Under the pieces are notes generated by a model, which had not been told where the DNA came from, searched no databases, and was given only the letters and a program-made list of their open reading frames with translations. This document shows, piece by piece, positions 43,985 through 56,014 of a stretch of 64,000 bases of DNA (position 1 is the first letter of the stretch; each line of letters begins with the position of its first letter). A program made the translations under genes and the position numbers. The DNA is from Stereum hirsutum FP-91666 SS1 (taxonomy: Eukaryota > Basidiomycota > Agaricomycetes > Russulales > Stereaceae), in NCBI RefSeq assembly GCF_000264905.1, contig NW_006763139.1:1735001-1799000 (forward strand), in the 5' to 3' direction.

Positions 43985-46900
43985 TCAACCATCCGACGAA
44001 TCGTCGTCCGACCCGTCGTTCCCACGTCCACGACGGCGTTTACTCGACCCGTGACGGTTCCTCTAACACACGACGAAGCGAAGGTTGCGCGCGACGATGA
44101 TTTTGGGAGTGTCGATTGCGGTTGAGGATGGATGGCGTGGACGTGGAAGGACGCGGTTAGATGCGAATAGATGCGGGAGATGCGCACGGACGCGGCGGAT
44201 GCGAACGGACACAGAGTAGATGCGACGAAAATGACGGATGCAATGCAGATGCAAAACCATAATCAGATAACACACCCCAAAAACAGAACAAATACGCCCG
44301 CCAAGCTCAAAGAAAAACACGATCGCACTCACCAGTGGGAGTTTTTGGCCCTGATTGCCAAAGGATATAGACAGAGCCGTCGTATCTGTGCACACGGGCG
44401 GGCAAGGCGTTGGTCAGTCAGTAATTCAGATCAGGGCGCGAGAGAAAGGTGGATGTGGGAATGAGAGTGATGATCAGGCAAGGGAATGGGAATGGAAATG
44501 AGAACCAGAGGAAGAGGAGGAGCGAATGAGGGACCGAGATGCAGCATGAGCGAATAAGCGAAAAGTGAGCGTGAGTAAGAGTAGTAATAGTAGAGGGGCG
44601 GAGGATTGAACACAGCGCGCAGACCAAATTACCACAAGGCAGAGCTATATATAAAGAGAGAGAAAAGGGCGTATTGGTAGCGATGTAAATTCAAGCCTCC
44701 GCCAATCAAGAACCGAGTTCTGGCGGAGGCTCCATTGGAATCGCCACAAATACGCCACAAAGAAGAACACCCCCCCTAAAAAAAAGAATGAAGAAAAAAA
44801 AAGCAACTCACCGGGCACACCAGGGAACCTCTTCGCACTATACACATCAAACTTATCCGTGAACACCTGCGCGAGCACGGGCGACACGTCCGTATGCACA
44901 TGCAACGCGCCGTCCTGCGCGGCGTTCTCTGAGCCTGGCAGGCCACTGTGTGTCGTATGTCGTATGTCGTATGGAGTGATCGACATAGACATCGCATAGA
45001 ATGAAGGTCGACATATAGATGAACGAAGTCGTCAGTTTCATTCACATGACGTGCGCGGGAAAGAATGGATATGAGAAGGAGAAGTCAGAAGAGGCGAGGA
45101 TGATATTGATTATGTGTGGTGTGTGGGTGTGTGAGTGGAAGTTGGAAGGGGCCCAAGAGATGTGATGAATGTAATATGAAAAGTCGAGATAGATTCGTTC
45201 GAAGATTAGAAGGGTGTTAGACGGAGATAGATGGATAAAAGGCATAGGCAAGGAAACGGAATTAGGTCACTCACGCTCCGATATTCATCAAGCGAAGACG
45301 AAGCCGGAAAGGACCTATACCAAACGAATGACAAACGCCGCAAATTCCATCGTCAGTAAAGCCATCCATTCAATCGCTCTACATCAATCCACGGCCTCGT
45401 TCGGTTTCCACGGGAAGAAAAGAGAGCATACTGTTCTCGTCGCGCTCTAAGAAGTTCCGCGTTGTAAGGCCACGCTCCGTGACTTTACAGCGCAAAAACC
45501 CTGTTTTCAACGCTTGAACGTTCGAATCAAAGCTCTAAACGAGGCTGCTCGATCCACCAAATAAAGAGAGCTCTAACAACGGTCGGTCGATGGTAGGGCA
45601 CGTAAAAAGAAGAAAAAAAGATCTTTCTGCACTGTAAGGCCTGTTTGCGATTGCGAGCTCCCAGCGCAAAAGACTTTTTTAATGCTCGAGACTTCGAACG
45701 AGGCTGCTCAGTCCACGGGAAAGTCCGCCACAAACACCTCTCCTCCCTCTCAACTATGAAAAAAAAAACCTCAAAAAAAACCTCACCTTCCGTCCTTATG
45801 CTCAAATCCTGAAACAAAAAGAACACCCCCGGCTTCCGATGCTCATCCTGCAACCTCGACGCATTCGCAGTCAACAAACCCACCAACGTCCGGGTGTAAG
45901 TATGCCGCGGCAGGGGCGGGATCGTCGAACTCGAGTCGTTTGGCCCACCTCCTCCTCCTCCTCCTCCCATACCTGGTGCCGAACCGGAAGAAGGACCGAT
46001 GCCGGAGGAAGAAGAAGGGCCGCTGATGGAAGAAGAATGTTGTCGGGGTGCCCATTGGCCATAAGACGCCGATGCATACATCGAATGCTGCTGCGTTCCC
46101 TGTTGGGACTGGGAATGTTGTTGGTCCTCAGGTGAGTCAGCCTGCGAAGTCGCGCCACCCGTATTCGGACTCCCACGTCCCCGTCCACCTCCCTGCCCAT
46201 ACACTTCCGCCACCCCACCACCCCTCCCTCCATGCCCAGAAGACGAAGACGTCTCCTCATGCGCCGGTAAATCGACATATCGCAGCGGTGACGGCGCTCT
46301 CCTATACGTCGGTTCCATCGCCACAACTGCAGCAGCAGCCGCGACAGCAGCTGGATTACCCGTCAACGAAACGGGCACCGGAGCGGGCTCGAGCGTGATT
46401 TGTCCGTACATCGGTGCCGGATTCGGATTCGGATTCGGATTATGATTATGATTGTGTGTACTAGGTTGGAGAGGTTGTAGAGGCGGTGGTGGTGCGCCCC
46501 AAGACCGATACGAATTCCCCGGCTCGACAGGACTCGACGTCTCAGAGTGCTGCCACGCGTGGGATCCAAGCGAATTGGCGGCCATGGCGGTGCGGGAGAT
46601 GGATGGCACGGGAGAGTAGGGAGGTTGGTAGCCCCAGCTTGGCGGGGACGGGATGGGGTTGTATGGCTGGATGGGCTGGAAGGACAGGGTTTGTGATTGG
46701 GAGTGGGAGTGGGAGTGGGAGTGGTGCGAGGGGAGGATGGAGGGTGGGTGGCGCGGTTGTGGGAATGTGAAGAGTGGGGTGTTGAAGCCTGGACTGGGAG
46801 GGGCGGGGGCGAGGGGCGTGAAGCCGCTGTGCTATATACGTGGACGTATGTCACCCAAAAAATCAAAAAGGTTCGATAGTGAGTTACATAGAATCGAGAG

Positions 46901-47615
46901 AAGAGGAGAGAAAGAGGAGATCGCACTGGGGGGTCGTATGGGGGATTGTCGGGCGAAGAGAGGAGCGGGGGAGGGCCGGTGTTGGGGGGTTCGCCGGGGG
47001 AGTGGAAGGACGGGCCCGAGCTTGAGTTTGTCCCCCGACGTCGTTTTGGCGGTTGGGTGGCGACGTAGCGGTCGGATGAGGTCGGGTGGAGGACGAGGTT
47101 CATTTCGCGGTGGCCGTCTGAGTCCCAGAGGTCTGCGGTGGCTATGAAGAAGGAGGTGTCTATGTCGCTGGTGGTGGGGTCAGGATGATGTGATACGAGT
47201 GGCGGCAGGAGCCAAGAGGAGGGTGGAGAGACGAACTCTTCTTCGACTAGAGAGTCGTCTTCGTTTCTGACGACCATCTTGGCTACTACGGCTGGCGCAA
47301 GCGGTCGCCGATCCTGCCAAGAGTGCCATGATGATGATTACGAAAAGGGCATCAGAGGGGGAAAATAGAGAGAGACGAACTTTATCACCAAATCCACACA
47401 TACGGGCCCTGATGGGCTGCTGAACTATCTCGAGAGTATAGAACCTGCGGAGGGGTAGGCGGTAAGCGAAGAGGGAACGGAAGCGGTTGTGGACGGAAGA
47501 CGGCAGACCGATGGTTGTACCAGGTGCCCCAAGACTGTCCTGCGGAAGACGAAGTGGACTGTCTGCGCGGGGCGACGGCAGAGCTGCCACGGCGGGAGTT
47601 TGTCATTTGGATCAT
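43985..47615 (-). CDS. velB: Velvet-family regulator, VelB-like
   Basis: A complete eight-exon model with consistent phases encodes 631 residues: 47615-47521, 47444-47381, 47313-46927, 46831-45787, 45314-45275, 44945-44812, 44385-44333 and 44062-43985. The velvet domain is split, as in VelB, by a long Pro/Ser/Gly/His-rich insert (exon 4). The first half reads WFYTLEIVQQPIRARMCGFG, DRRPLAPAVVAKMVVRNEDD, SFFIATADLWDSDGHREMNL and VLHPTSSDRYVATQPPKRRR. The second half reads YTRTLVGLLTANASRLQDEH, RKPGVFFLFQDLSIRTEG, FRLRLRLMNIGA, VSPVLAQVFTDKFDVYSAKR, FPGVPDTTALSISFGNQGQK. The end LRNRHGSSKRRRGRG plus acidic SDDDSSDG is VelB-like. Velvet proteins fold like NF-kappaB; VelB pairs with VeA/LaeA or VosA in the nucleus to couple light, development, sporulation and secondary metabolism. 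The last four introns are 270-472 nt, far longer than usual here. Confidence 0.92.
45461..45717. repeat. Diverged direct repeat inside a velB intron
   Basis: Two blocks of about 90-100 bases, near 45461-45558 and 45631-45717, share TAAGGCC, CAGCGCAAAA, a T-rich middle, TTCGAA and AACGAGGCTGCTC in the same order about 160-170 bases apart. Both lie in the 472-nt intron 4 of velB. This may be an old tandem duplication or remnants of a small inserted element. Confidence 0.6.
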
Positions 47616-48487
47616 GGCTGGCGATAGTAGATGGAGGAGGGAGGCAAGGGGGCGAGAGAGCTGGCGGCTGAGAGAAAGGATGTTCGAGGGTCGCGTGTAT
47701 TTGAACTGTCGCGAGTTCACACGAGAGGATAAAGAGCGCGAGAGGAGAGTCGAGAGAGCGAGAGCAGAAAAGGAGGGTGGAATCGGTCGGTTGCGGACGG
47801 TAGCCGGATAATACCAGCAGAGCGGGTCCAGATATCTCCAGCGATTGGTCGACTGTTTGTACGTAGGCCAAGCTTTGCCAGTCAGTCCCCTTCGCTTGTC
47901 GAGTCCGTCGGCGTCGAGAGCAAAGAGATGGCGGTGAGAGCAAGAGCTGGATGCGGATGTCGTATGTCGATCTCATCTTATCTCCTTCTTGGCACTTAGT
48001 ATGTTCAACCTGCTTATTCTCAGTTCGCCGTCCGTCCCTGCGCACATCCCATTCGACACTCAGCACGCCCGCTCGATCCCCCTCGACGCGCACAGCGGCG
48101 GAGGGCCCGTGCTCGGCGCAGGCGACGATGCGGGCGAGCTCTGTGGGACGAGTTCCGCCAGTCTGGGTCGCCTTACCGTTATCCTGGGTCCTCCGCCACA
48201 CGCCTCGCCACCGCCACTCTCAGCCATTCCCTGCCTCTCCTCGCTCTCCGAGGCATGTCCAGCTCGTTATTCCACCCATTCAACCAATCCCTTCTCTCCC
48301 TATCGTCTTCACTGACGTATCACGCCCTTCAGATTGTTGACGACTGTATATTATATATTATATGGGATTTGTTGTCGATATGGGAATCAGTTCCCACGAT
48401 TCGTGATCGTTCCGGCTCCGGCTTGGCACTGGCAGCCAGCTGCCTGCTCGTCACGACCATACTTACAGCTCACCAACGTCGACCGTC
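47616..48487. promoter_or_regulatory. Divergent promoter region, velB / ArfGAP
   Basis: 872 bases between divergent start codons. Expected to hold both promoters and a long velB leader. A plus-strand TATATTATATATTATAT tract lies at 48346-48362, about 125 bases upstream of the ArfGAP start. Upstream open frames on the minus strand exist but I see no conserved peptide. Confidence 0.45.
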
Positions 48488-50162
48488 ATGTCTGATCAGG
48501 CCTCAGCGAAGAAGATCCTCCAGGAGCTCATCAAGCGTGATGACCTTAAGAATAAGGTCTGTGTAGACTGTACGAACCCGAATCCACAGGTACGTTCACC
48601 TCGATCCGTGCCTTCTTCGCCACTCACTCACTCTTTCAACGTCCAACCCAGTGGGCCTCTCTCAGGTCGGTCCGATCTAAGAATCACTGTGTGTTTTCTC
48701 GATATTGACGATGCGATAGCTTCGCCGTCTTCCTCTGTTTGCAATGCGCTGGCGTACATAGAGGTTTCGGCGTGCACATCAGGTCCGCCCGACTCTTCAC
48801 TCTCGCTACCATAATCCTTAACACGATGACAGCTTCGTCCGTTCCGTCTCCATGGACTCCTGGACGGATACTCAAATAAAGCGCATGCAGGTCAGTCCAC
48901 GCCTGTCGTTCTAACCAGCCTAGCATCCTCATCGTCTGTATTTTATTTGTAGAGCGGAGGCAACAAACCCTTCCTCGACTTCATACGTGCTTATGACCCA
49001 GCCCAAGGCGGGTACACAGAGGGAATGCCCAAGCACGATCAATACCACTGCTGGGCAGCGACCCAATACCGCGAAAAGGTGCGTCCGACTCTACATCATC
49101 ATAATCCCAACCGCACTCATCTAAAACCAAACTCAGCTCGACGCCGAACTCCAAGACAAACCCTGGTCCGCCTCCGCCCCTCCTCCCTCCCTCCCCACCA
49201 ACAACAACAGCAGCACCTCCCCTACACCCTCCCGACCCTCCTCCGCCCAAGGCCAAGGTGGCCTGCGCAAATCCCGCGCCTCCGCCGGCCCCAACCGCTC
49301 TTACACCTCTCCCTCCTTCTCTCCCGCCTCCGCCTCCGGTTCCGGTTCACCCAACGCGAATAGTGGCAGCCCATACGACCAAAAATCCGCCAACGAGAAT
49401 TATTTCGCGTCACTTGGTTCGATGAACGCGAGCAGACCAGATGACCTCCCTCCCTCCCTCGGCGGCCGCTACCAAGGTTTCGGCTCCACCCCCACCCCGT
49501 CCTCCCCCTCCCTCGATGCCTCCAACCCGTCATACGGAATGTCATCGAGAGCGGCTCCCACCCTCTCCGATCTGCAAGAAAACCCAATCGCAGCTCTCTC
49601 CAAAGGCTGGTCCATCTTCAGTTCCGCAGTCGCCTCCAGCGCGAAAGTAGTGAACGAGAGTCTTATACAACCGGGCGTGGAGAGGGTGACGGATCCGGAG
49701 TTTAGGGAGGGTGTGAAGGGGTATGTGAGTGAGGCGGGGAAGAGGGCGGGAGAGGGGGTTAGGGTGGCGAATGGATGGGGAGTGGAGAGGTTTGGGGTGG
49801 ATGTGGCGGGGGGTGTCGGCGGAGTCATCGGGAAGATCTCGAGCGGGGCGGGGGTGGGCGGGGGGATGGGGGTTGGGGTTGGGGGGGCGAGTCGGAGCGG
49901 GTATGCGGGGGTGGGTGGGCAAGGGCAGAGATGGGGAGAGGAGGAGACGAGCGCGCTTTATCAGGATGAGGATGAGGATGCGTTTTTTTCGGAGTATGCG
50001 CATGCGGGGATGAAGCCTGGTCAGGGGCAGACGACGTATTCCTCTTCTTCTGCGTCTGCGGGCGTGGGTGGGAGCGGGAGTGGGGGTGGTGCGCAGACGA
50101 ACACGGCGACGACGGGGAAGAAGGCGGATGGGTGGGACGATGATGAATGGAAGGATTTCTGA
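48488..50162 (+). CDS. ArfGAP (Gcs1/ArfGAP1-like)
   Basis: GTPase-activating protein for Arf, starting MSDQASAKKILQELIKRDDL at ATG 48488 and ending at TGA 50160-50162. The zinc finger is complete with the family spacing C-x2-C-x16-C-x2-C: CVDCTNPNPQWAS, then FAVFLCLQCAGVHRGFGVHI across the first introns (48560-48780). The arginine in HRGFG is the catalytic finger. SMDSWTDTQIKRMQSGGN and KPFLDFIRAYD follow, then KHDQYHCWAATQYREKL, completing the domain by about residue 130. The C-terminal part is Ser/Pro/Gly-rich with PIAALSKGWSIFSSAVASSA, an amphipathic segment resembling lipid-packing (ALPS-like) helices of ArfGAP1, and ends in DGWDDDEWKDF, a Trp/Asp motif resembling coat- or adaptor-binding tails. 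It probably acts at Golgi membranes in COPI vesicle cycles. Confidence 0.92.
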
Positions 50163-53100
50163 GGGGGAGGTGGAAGGCTTAGGTAGGTTCGAGTGCGCGG
50201 TGGAGTGTGGCGTGGCGGAGACGATATGCATGTGTGGCAACAGGGACGGGGAAGAAACGGGCGCCTTGACTCTTGGATTGTTTTCTTTCTCTCATAAAAA
50301 CCGGATTGGATTGGACGATTTATCTGACGGAATCTAATGCGATACCCTCTTCCCTCTTCCTCTGTCTCGAGCAGGAATTCACTGGCACGACACGCGGCAT
50401 GACAAGCTTTCGAATGCAATGAATAATGACCACCAACCCCAGTGTCCACGGCTGTCTCCACGACGTTGCCGCCTGTCGCCTGTGCATATGTGCTTGTGAT
50501 GTTATGAAGGTTCTGAACCACATGTATATGCCGATCCGTCCTGAGGCCTGAGAGGCGCTTGGCATGCGCGATGGCGACATTTGGGCCACATCATAGCAGC
50601 ACAGTAGGCCACAGTCCGAAAGGAACGGGCCTCGTTATTGTCCTCATGGCCCTCATGTTTTGTCAATGTGGCTTGTGTCACATCGGATTCGTGTTCAGGG
50701 GAAGTTAGAATCAGTTCAGTCCATGAGATTTGAGTCGGTCTACAAAAGCGTGGGGTGTTCCGTGATGCGGTCTCACTGGCTGACAAGGAACTTGAAAGTC
50801 CTATATATGTACCAGGTCCTTCTCGGGGATTATTGACTACGTTTTTGTCACCGTCTTATCAGTGAACGTCCCTGAGCTCATGTACTGAATACTGAATGTC
50901 GCAATAGGACAGCACTAGTCACGGTGGGCGCGTATATGTGCACCTACGGAGACACCCAATACCTCTGATGCATATGCGCTCAGAACTCGGTTTATTCACA
51001 AGCCTCGTCTTCTTGCTCCGGATTCTGGATCTCTACCGTGTTGTGAAGCGCTGGCGCAGTAGCGTTGTTCTGTCCAATCGGGCTTTTCGGTATAGGGATC
51101 ACTGATGAGTCTGAGATTACCATTGGAGATTTGTGGATTCGAGTTCGTGGGTTTGTGGCCGCCGAGACTGCGACTGCGACTGTTTGTTATGATAGACGAT
51201 CGAGCGAGGGTTGTTGGAAAGTTAGCGTGGAACTCGGAGATGATCCTTTCTGATGACGCTTGGTCGGTGGTTGGTTGGGTCTCGAGACCTGGGTCCATAG
51301 CCTCTTTCCAGGCCAGTGCATACGCTAAGGACAGTGATCGGTGCAACGCTCAACGTTGTGTGGCGTTAAGCTCATGGTCCTATGGGCCCGTGTAGGTCCA
51401 TGATGACCTCGGTGTTAGCTCATTAACAGGCTACGAGTAAGTTAGAAGCTTGAGCAGCTGCAACCCCTCTTCTTCCAAATGCCATGGTGAGTATTCTAGG
51501 CTGTCGATCGCGGAACATTCCTCGGCGGCGCAATCTGTTCATTTCTCCTCTGCGTTCTACACCGGATGCCGTACTTAGCCCTTGAACAGAACGGGTTATA
51601 TCATGATGACGGTGCGAAAAGGCCCGCGTCTGTCTTCGAATTTCCGAAGGACGAGTTGGACGGCCGAGGGATACTTATAGCATTTACGAAGCTTAAGGCT
51701 CTCGGATGCTCTGTAAGTAGCAATGGCAGGGATATTTACTTCGTACACGGTGTGCATGTAGGCTGGTTTACCCCTCGCCGTTCGGATGTACGGTCTAAGA
51801 GCGTCGCGGCCGCCCCCAACTTCTGATTCTGTTAGGGATCCAACCTGCAATACTTAATCGTCGTTCGCATCGGCATCCCCATCGGCAATCGGGAACAGAC
51901 TAACCTCCCATGTAACCGCGTGCCTCCGATCCTATTCAGTCGTCGCCAGTCGTCGTCGACGGTCGTACATAAACAAGGCCCGGAGGCCGAAAGCTTAAAA
52001 TAAGAATGGAAATCACTCCCGACCGAGGATTCAACTTGAGGAGTCGTCAGGCTGCGAGATCAATTACATGTACGTCTGCCCCAGTCTGAGGTCTCTTTAG
52101 CCTTACGAACACTATGATCTGCGGCTACTCGGTCGTGGAGAAGAGAAGACTCACGTCGAGAGCCTGAGGTCGATCATGGTCAGATGGACGACGAACGTCA
52201 TACGCGGTTGGTTGTTCTCGATGCCAGATGGATGGATATATCAGTCGCCAATATCGTCGGTATTTCGCAAACGCCATCGAGGAAGAGGCGTCGATTATTT
52301 TGGAAAGCAAACTTCTCTGTTATCCCAGGCATCGAGAGTCATAAGGTCGGCCGCACCTGAGTCTGTACACGAGGCGATGAGTGCGTTGTGGCTGAATATA
52401 GCTATTGCGATGATGATGCTGTGTCCCGAGGAAGAGTGCTTTGTGGACGAGAAAGACAATGCCGGGAACAGCCCTTGGGGGGCAGGGTACGAGGGCGACA
52501 CGAAAACATGAGGCACATCTCTTTTTGAGTGGTTGATCATTCTTGGAATGTTGACCGTCACAATTGAAATTCAAAGCGGGTGGGCCGGGGAAGCAAGACG
52601 GAAGCAAAATGAGATTTGTGGAGTGATCGTGTTTCCGTGGGAGTGTTTTCCCTGTTTGGCGACCATCACGCAAACACGCGCGGTTGATGGGATTGTAGTA
52701 GACGCCGTGAAACAATCGATGTCGGATCCTCAATTGTCCGTCCTACGATGCAGCAACTTCGAGTCGAGAATTACACAGGTGTGTGTTTAGAATAGAAGGT
52801 TAGAAGCGAGCAAGGACGAGGACATCGCCTTGCAGGACATCCAAGGGTGCTGCTCAGGGTCCACGCACTTCTCAAACGGACTGGAGGTTCGAGAAGACTT
52901 TTGTACCTGGGGCCCGCATACTATCCTGTTCCATCGACTTCGCCCATTAGTGATCTGTCGCCTAGAAGACGCACAGGCGGCAGGCCTATGCCGATCCACT
53001 TCTTGTCAATCTCAGCTATGAGCGCCGTCTCATTCCAACTCTCGGTCCCTTTTCTTCAAAGCGCCAGCCCGCCTCATGGATACCTGCCTCCCCTTCTCCC

Positions 53101-53294
53101 TTCCACAGCTCTGACTCTGGGACACTAGGACCTCCTGGTCCTGCGCGAGTTATAAGCACCTTGCGCAGCCTCGACCTGACCCTTCCAGCTCTCCTCCTTC
53201 CCCCATACTGCTCCCCCGCACCCCCTGTCAAACTATCGGCAGTCTACCCTCCCTACTTGTTCCTCTGTCCAACCTTTGGAAATACGAAGCAGCC
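50163..53294. other. Large gap without a recognised gene
   Basis: 3.1 kb with only short frames. Two are mentioned for completeness. A minus-strand frame at 50996-51346 (YALAWKEAMDPGLETQPTTD, ERIISEFHANFPTTLARSSI) has no ATG. A plus-strand frame at about 51500-51826 (FLGGAICSFLLCVLHRMPYL, FEFPKDELDGRGILIAFTKL) also lacks a clear start. They could be relics or exons of unknown genes. The ends of the interval hold the ArfGAP 3' UTR and the RNase III gene promoter. Confidence 0.35.
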
Positions 53295-55378
53295 ATGCAA
53301 CTCCAGCCGAGGTAAATCACCGTTTTCACCACATTAGTCTATTCGTCCATCATCATCTGATGATTGGTTCCCCCTCGCTCCCACTCACACCTGTCTACTT
53401 TCTGCCCACCCACAGAATCGTGTGCGGTCCCGAATGGCCCCTGCCCCCGCTTCCGCAAATCAACGACGTCGCGCTACGCACCCAAGTCTTTACCCACCGT
53501 TCCTTCGCTGCCCGACCCACGCACGTCTTCGAGGACACTCCGAGTGATCCCAGCCCCGATAACGAAATGTGAGAATTACACGGACCTGCGGACACACGCC
53601 GTATGATTATCGTCCTCTATCCAATCCATCTACCCATCATGCACATTTCTGGCCTCCGTCCTTCCTTTTCTGCCCCTCTTTGCCTCTTCCTTCCTTGCGA
53701 CCCTCGTTCTTCGCTCCCGTCACTCGTATGACGCTTTCAGAGACTTCGATCTCTGTCCGATCATGTGTCTGCCGGCGGCCCCTTTCCATTACCCGCGGTA
53801 GCATGAGAGGCTGACTTTGTTGTTCTATTTCTTGTTGCTTGTTCGGGACCGCGACGATCCTCTAGCTTGGAACATCTTGGTGACCAAGTCCTCGGCCTGG
53901 TCGTCACGGAGCTCCTGCACGAGATGTATCCCTACCTGAGGGTGGGCCCGTCCACTGTACGTTGTCTTTATTTCATCATGGCGAATACGACTCGCTGACC
54001 ATCGAATTCGGTCACCATAGAAAACGAGGGCCATCGTCGTTGGGAATACGAATTTGGCCACCATGTAAGTCATTGTAGCACAGTGATATCCTTCTAGCGC
54101 GTTGACTGAGATGTATATTTGGATTAATTAGCTCGGTTCGGTACCGCCTCCACGAAAGACTTCGCCTTCACCTCGCCCAATCCGTCACGCTCAAGGCCTC
54201 TCCCAACGTTCAAGGTACGCTACACCCTCTCCCTTCCTTCCACCTTCCATCTTACCTCTCCTCATCATTTCTTCCCCGTCATCCAATCACTCACTCCATC
54301 GCACTCATCACTCATCACATTCCATCCCTCAGCCGACGCCTTCGAAGCCTACATCGGCGGCCTCTTCCGCGACCAAGGCCTCCCCGCCGTCCGCGACTGG
54401 CTCCGCCCCCTCTTCCGCCCCTACATCGACGAAGCCTACCGCAACATCCGAGACCAACACCGTCTCCCTCCCCTCGGCGAATCCACCAACGGCCCCCTCA
54501 GCCCCTCCGCGGCCCTCATCGCTCCGGGCCCTAACCCTAACGCCGCCGCCGTCTTTGGCATTGGCGCTCGTGGAGGCGCGGGCGTAGGTTGGGGCTCCGG
54601 CGAAAGGAGCCTGAGTTCCCCGCCGCCTTCGCCGCCGTTGCCGCCGCAGAATGCGGATTTGCCGCTGGGGCATTTGGGATTGTTTAATCAGAGGTTGCAG
54701 CAGAAGTCGATCCCGATTGAGTGGAGGTTCAGAGGTATGTCTATCCAGTTTGTCTTCGTGTCTATCACATGGCACTTTGGTCGACCCCTATACCCACCTC
54801 GTGGGTGCGGCATGGACCCAGGCTGCGTGGATGGATCATGTTCATTGGTCTGACTGCGTCATTATATGTGTAGACTCTAAGGATGAAGGGACGAAGGTGA
54901 CTCCGATGTGGATCGCCGAGGCGATGGTCAATGGCGAGGTCTGGGGCAAAGGGCGTGGTAACACCAAGAAGGCCGCCAAGAACGAGGCTGCGAAGGAGGG
55001 GCTCGCTAGGCTCGGCTGGTCCGACGTGAGTTACCTTCCCGCCTGCATACGTCATTCTGCTTTTGTTTCGGTTCGATGCTGACGAGTTCTGTGTGGCGGA
55101 TACTACAGTCTTCCACCTATGAGGAACCGGACTCGTCCTCTGACCATGGTAGCGACCGTCACGGCAGCATGAGCAGCAGTGGCAGCACCCCTCTCCGTAC
55201 TCCCTCCAGCTCCGGCTCCAACTCTGGTTCCAACTCCAACCCCAACCCTGGCTCCTTCACTTTCAACCCGAACCGCGGCCCCTTCGTCCCCTCCGGTCAA
55301 TTCCCACCCGCCTTCTTCCCACCGCCCCATTTGGGCCCGATGCCGAACGCGACGTCGCGCCATTATGGGCGTGCATGA
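53295..55378 (+). CDS. RNase III-domain and dsRNA-binding protein
   Basis: A multi-exon gene with a tiny first exon (53295-53311, MQLQP), joined at 53416 to RIVCGPEWPLPPLPQINDVA and TQVFTHRSFAA. The RNase III signature appears as EILEHLGDQVLGLVV (about 53570-53910): the two acidic residues and the GD aspartate expected in the active site are kept, though His and Gln replace the usual Phe and Ala/Ser. VRYRLHERLRLHLAQSVTLK follows. ADAFEAYIGGLFRDQG (54333-54380) keeps the second Asp/Glu pair. A Pro/Gly/Ala-rich linker separates this from a dsRBD: IPIEWRF, TPMWIAEAMVNGEVWGKGRG, NTKKAAKNEAAKEGLARLGW (54875-55020), with the KKAAK helix. The tail is Ser-rich. It should cleave double-stranded RNA. 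Yeast Rnt1-like RNA processing, or a mitochondrial role like MrpL3, are possible; kept catalytic acids favour an active enzyme. Confidence 0.85.
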
Positions 55379-56014
55379 ATCTCCAGATTGCGGTTGCATG
55401 GTCCGCCATGATGTCCCTTGGCCCTCTTTGACTCGGGGGGTTCTAAACCATCTCTCTATCTGAACCTCTCTCTCAGCGGGGTCTGAGGGAGAAAGGGAGG
55501 AGGGTGCAGGGCTTTAGAGTCATGGGCCAGGAGGACATTGTGAGGCTCATGCTACCTCAATCTGATGATGTCCTGTTGTATATAAGTAATCACCACCATC
55601 TCTCTCTTCCATCTCTCTATCTGTCATGCTTGCTGTGATTCTATGTCTTGTTCAAGGCTGTATGTGTGTCTTCTGTGTCCGCATACTAGCCCCACTATGC
55701 TTTCCCTCTATCTCTCTCGGATGTGGACGGACCATTTTGCGTACCTGTGGATTGATCTACGGATGGATGGATAGGATTCTAGCCCAGGATTGCTATCTTT
55801 GTATGTTTGAACTACGTTTGTGAGCTCGGTATCCCAGAAGAAAATATATAGATGAAAACCCTAGTCATAGTTTTACAGTGTTTATCTAGCTGTCTCCCGA
55901 ATGACACCAATATTATAGTCTACATACATACACGCTCGTCGATTGTCGACTCGTCTTGCTACCCTTCCGACATAGCATTATGTGTGTGATTTACAGACTC
56001 TGCCCCAAACCCAC
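55379..56014. other. Intergenic, convergent 3' regions
   Basis: Lies between the ends of the RNase III gene (plus) and the oxysterol-binding protein gene (minus). CT-rich near 55590-55625. No gene seen. Confidence 0.5.

Noticed and set aside
47425..48201. Minus-strand 258-codon frame upstream of velB
   Set aside because: It overlaps velB exon 1 in another frame and has no conserved content; likely leader or promoter DNA.
54329..54775. Minus-strand 148-codon frame
   Set aside because: Antisense to the RNase III exon and its GC-rich linker.
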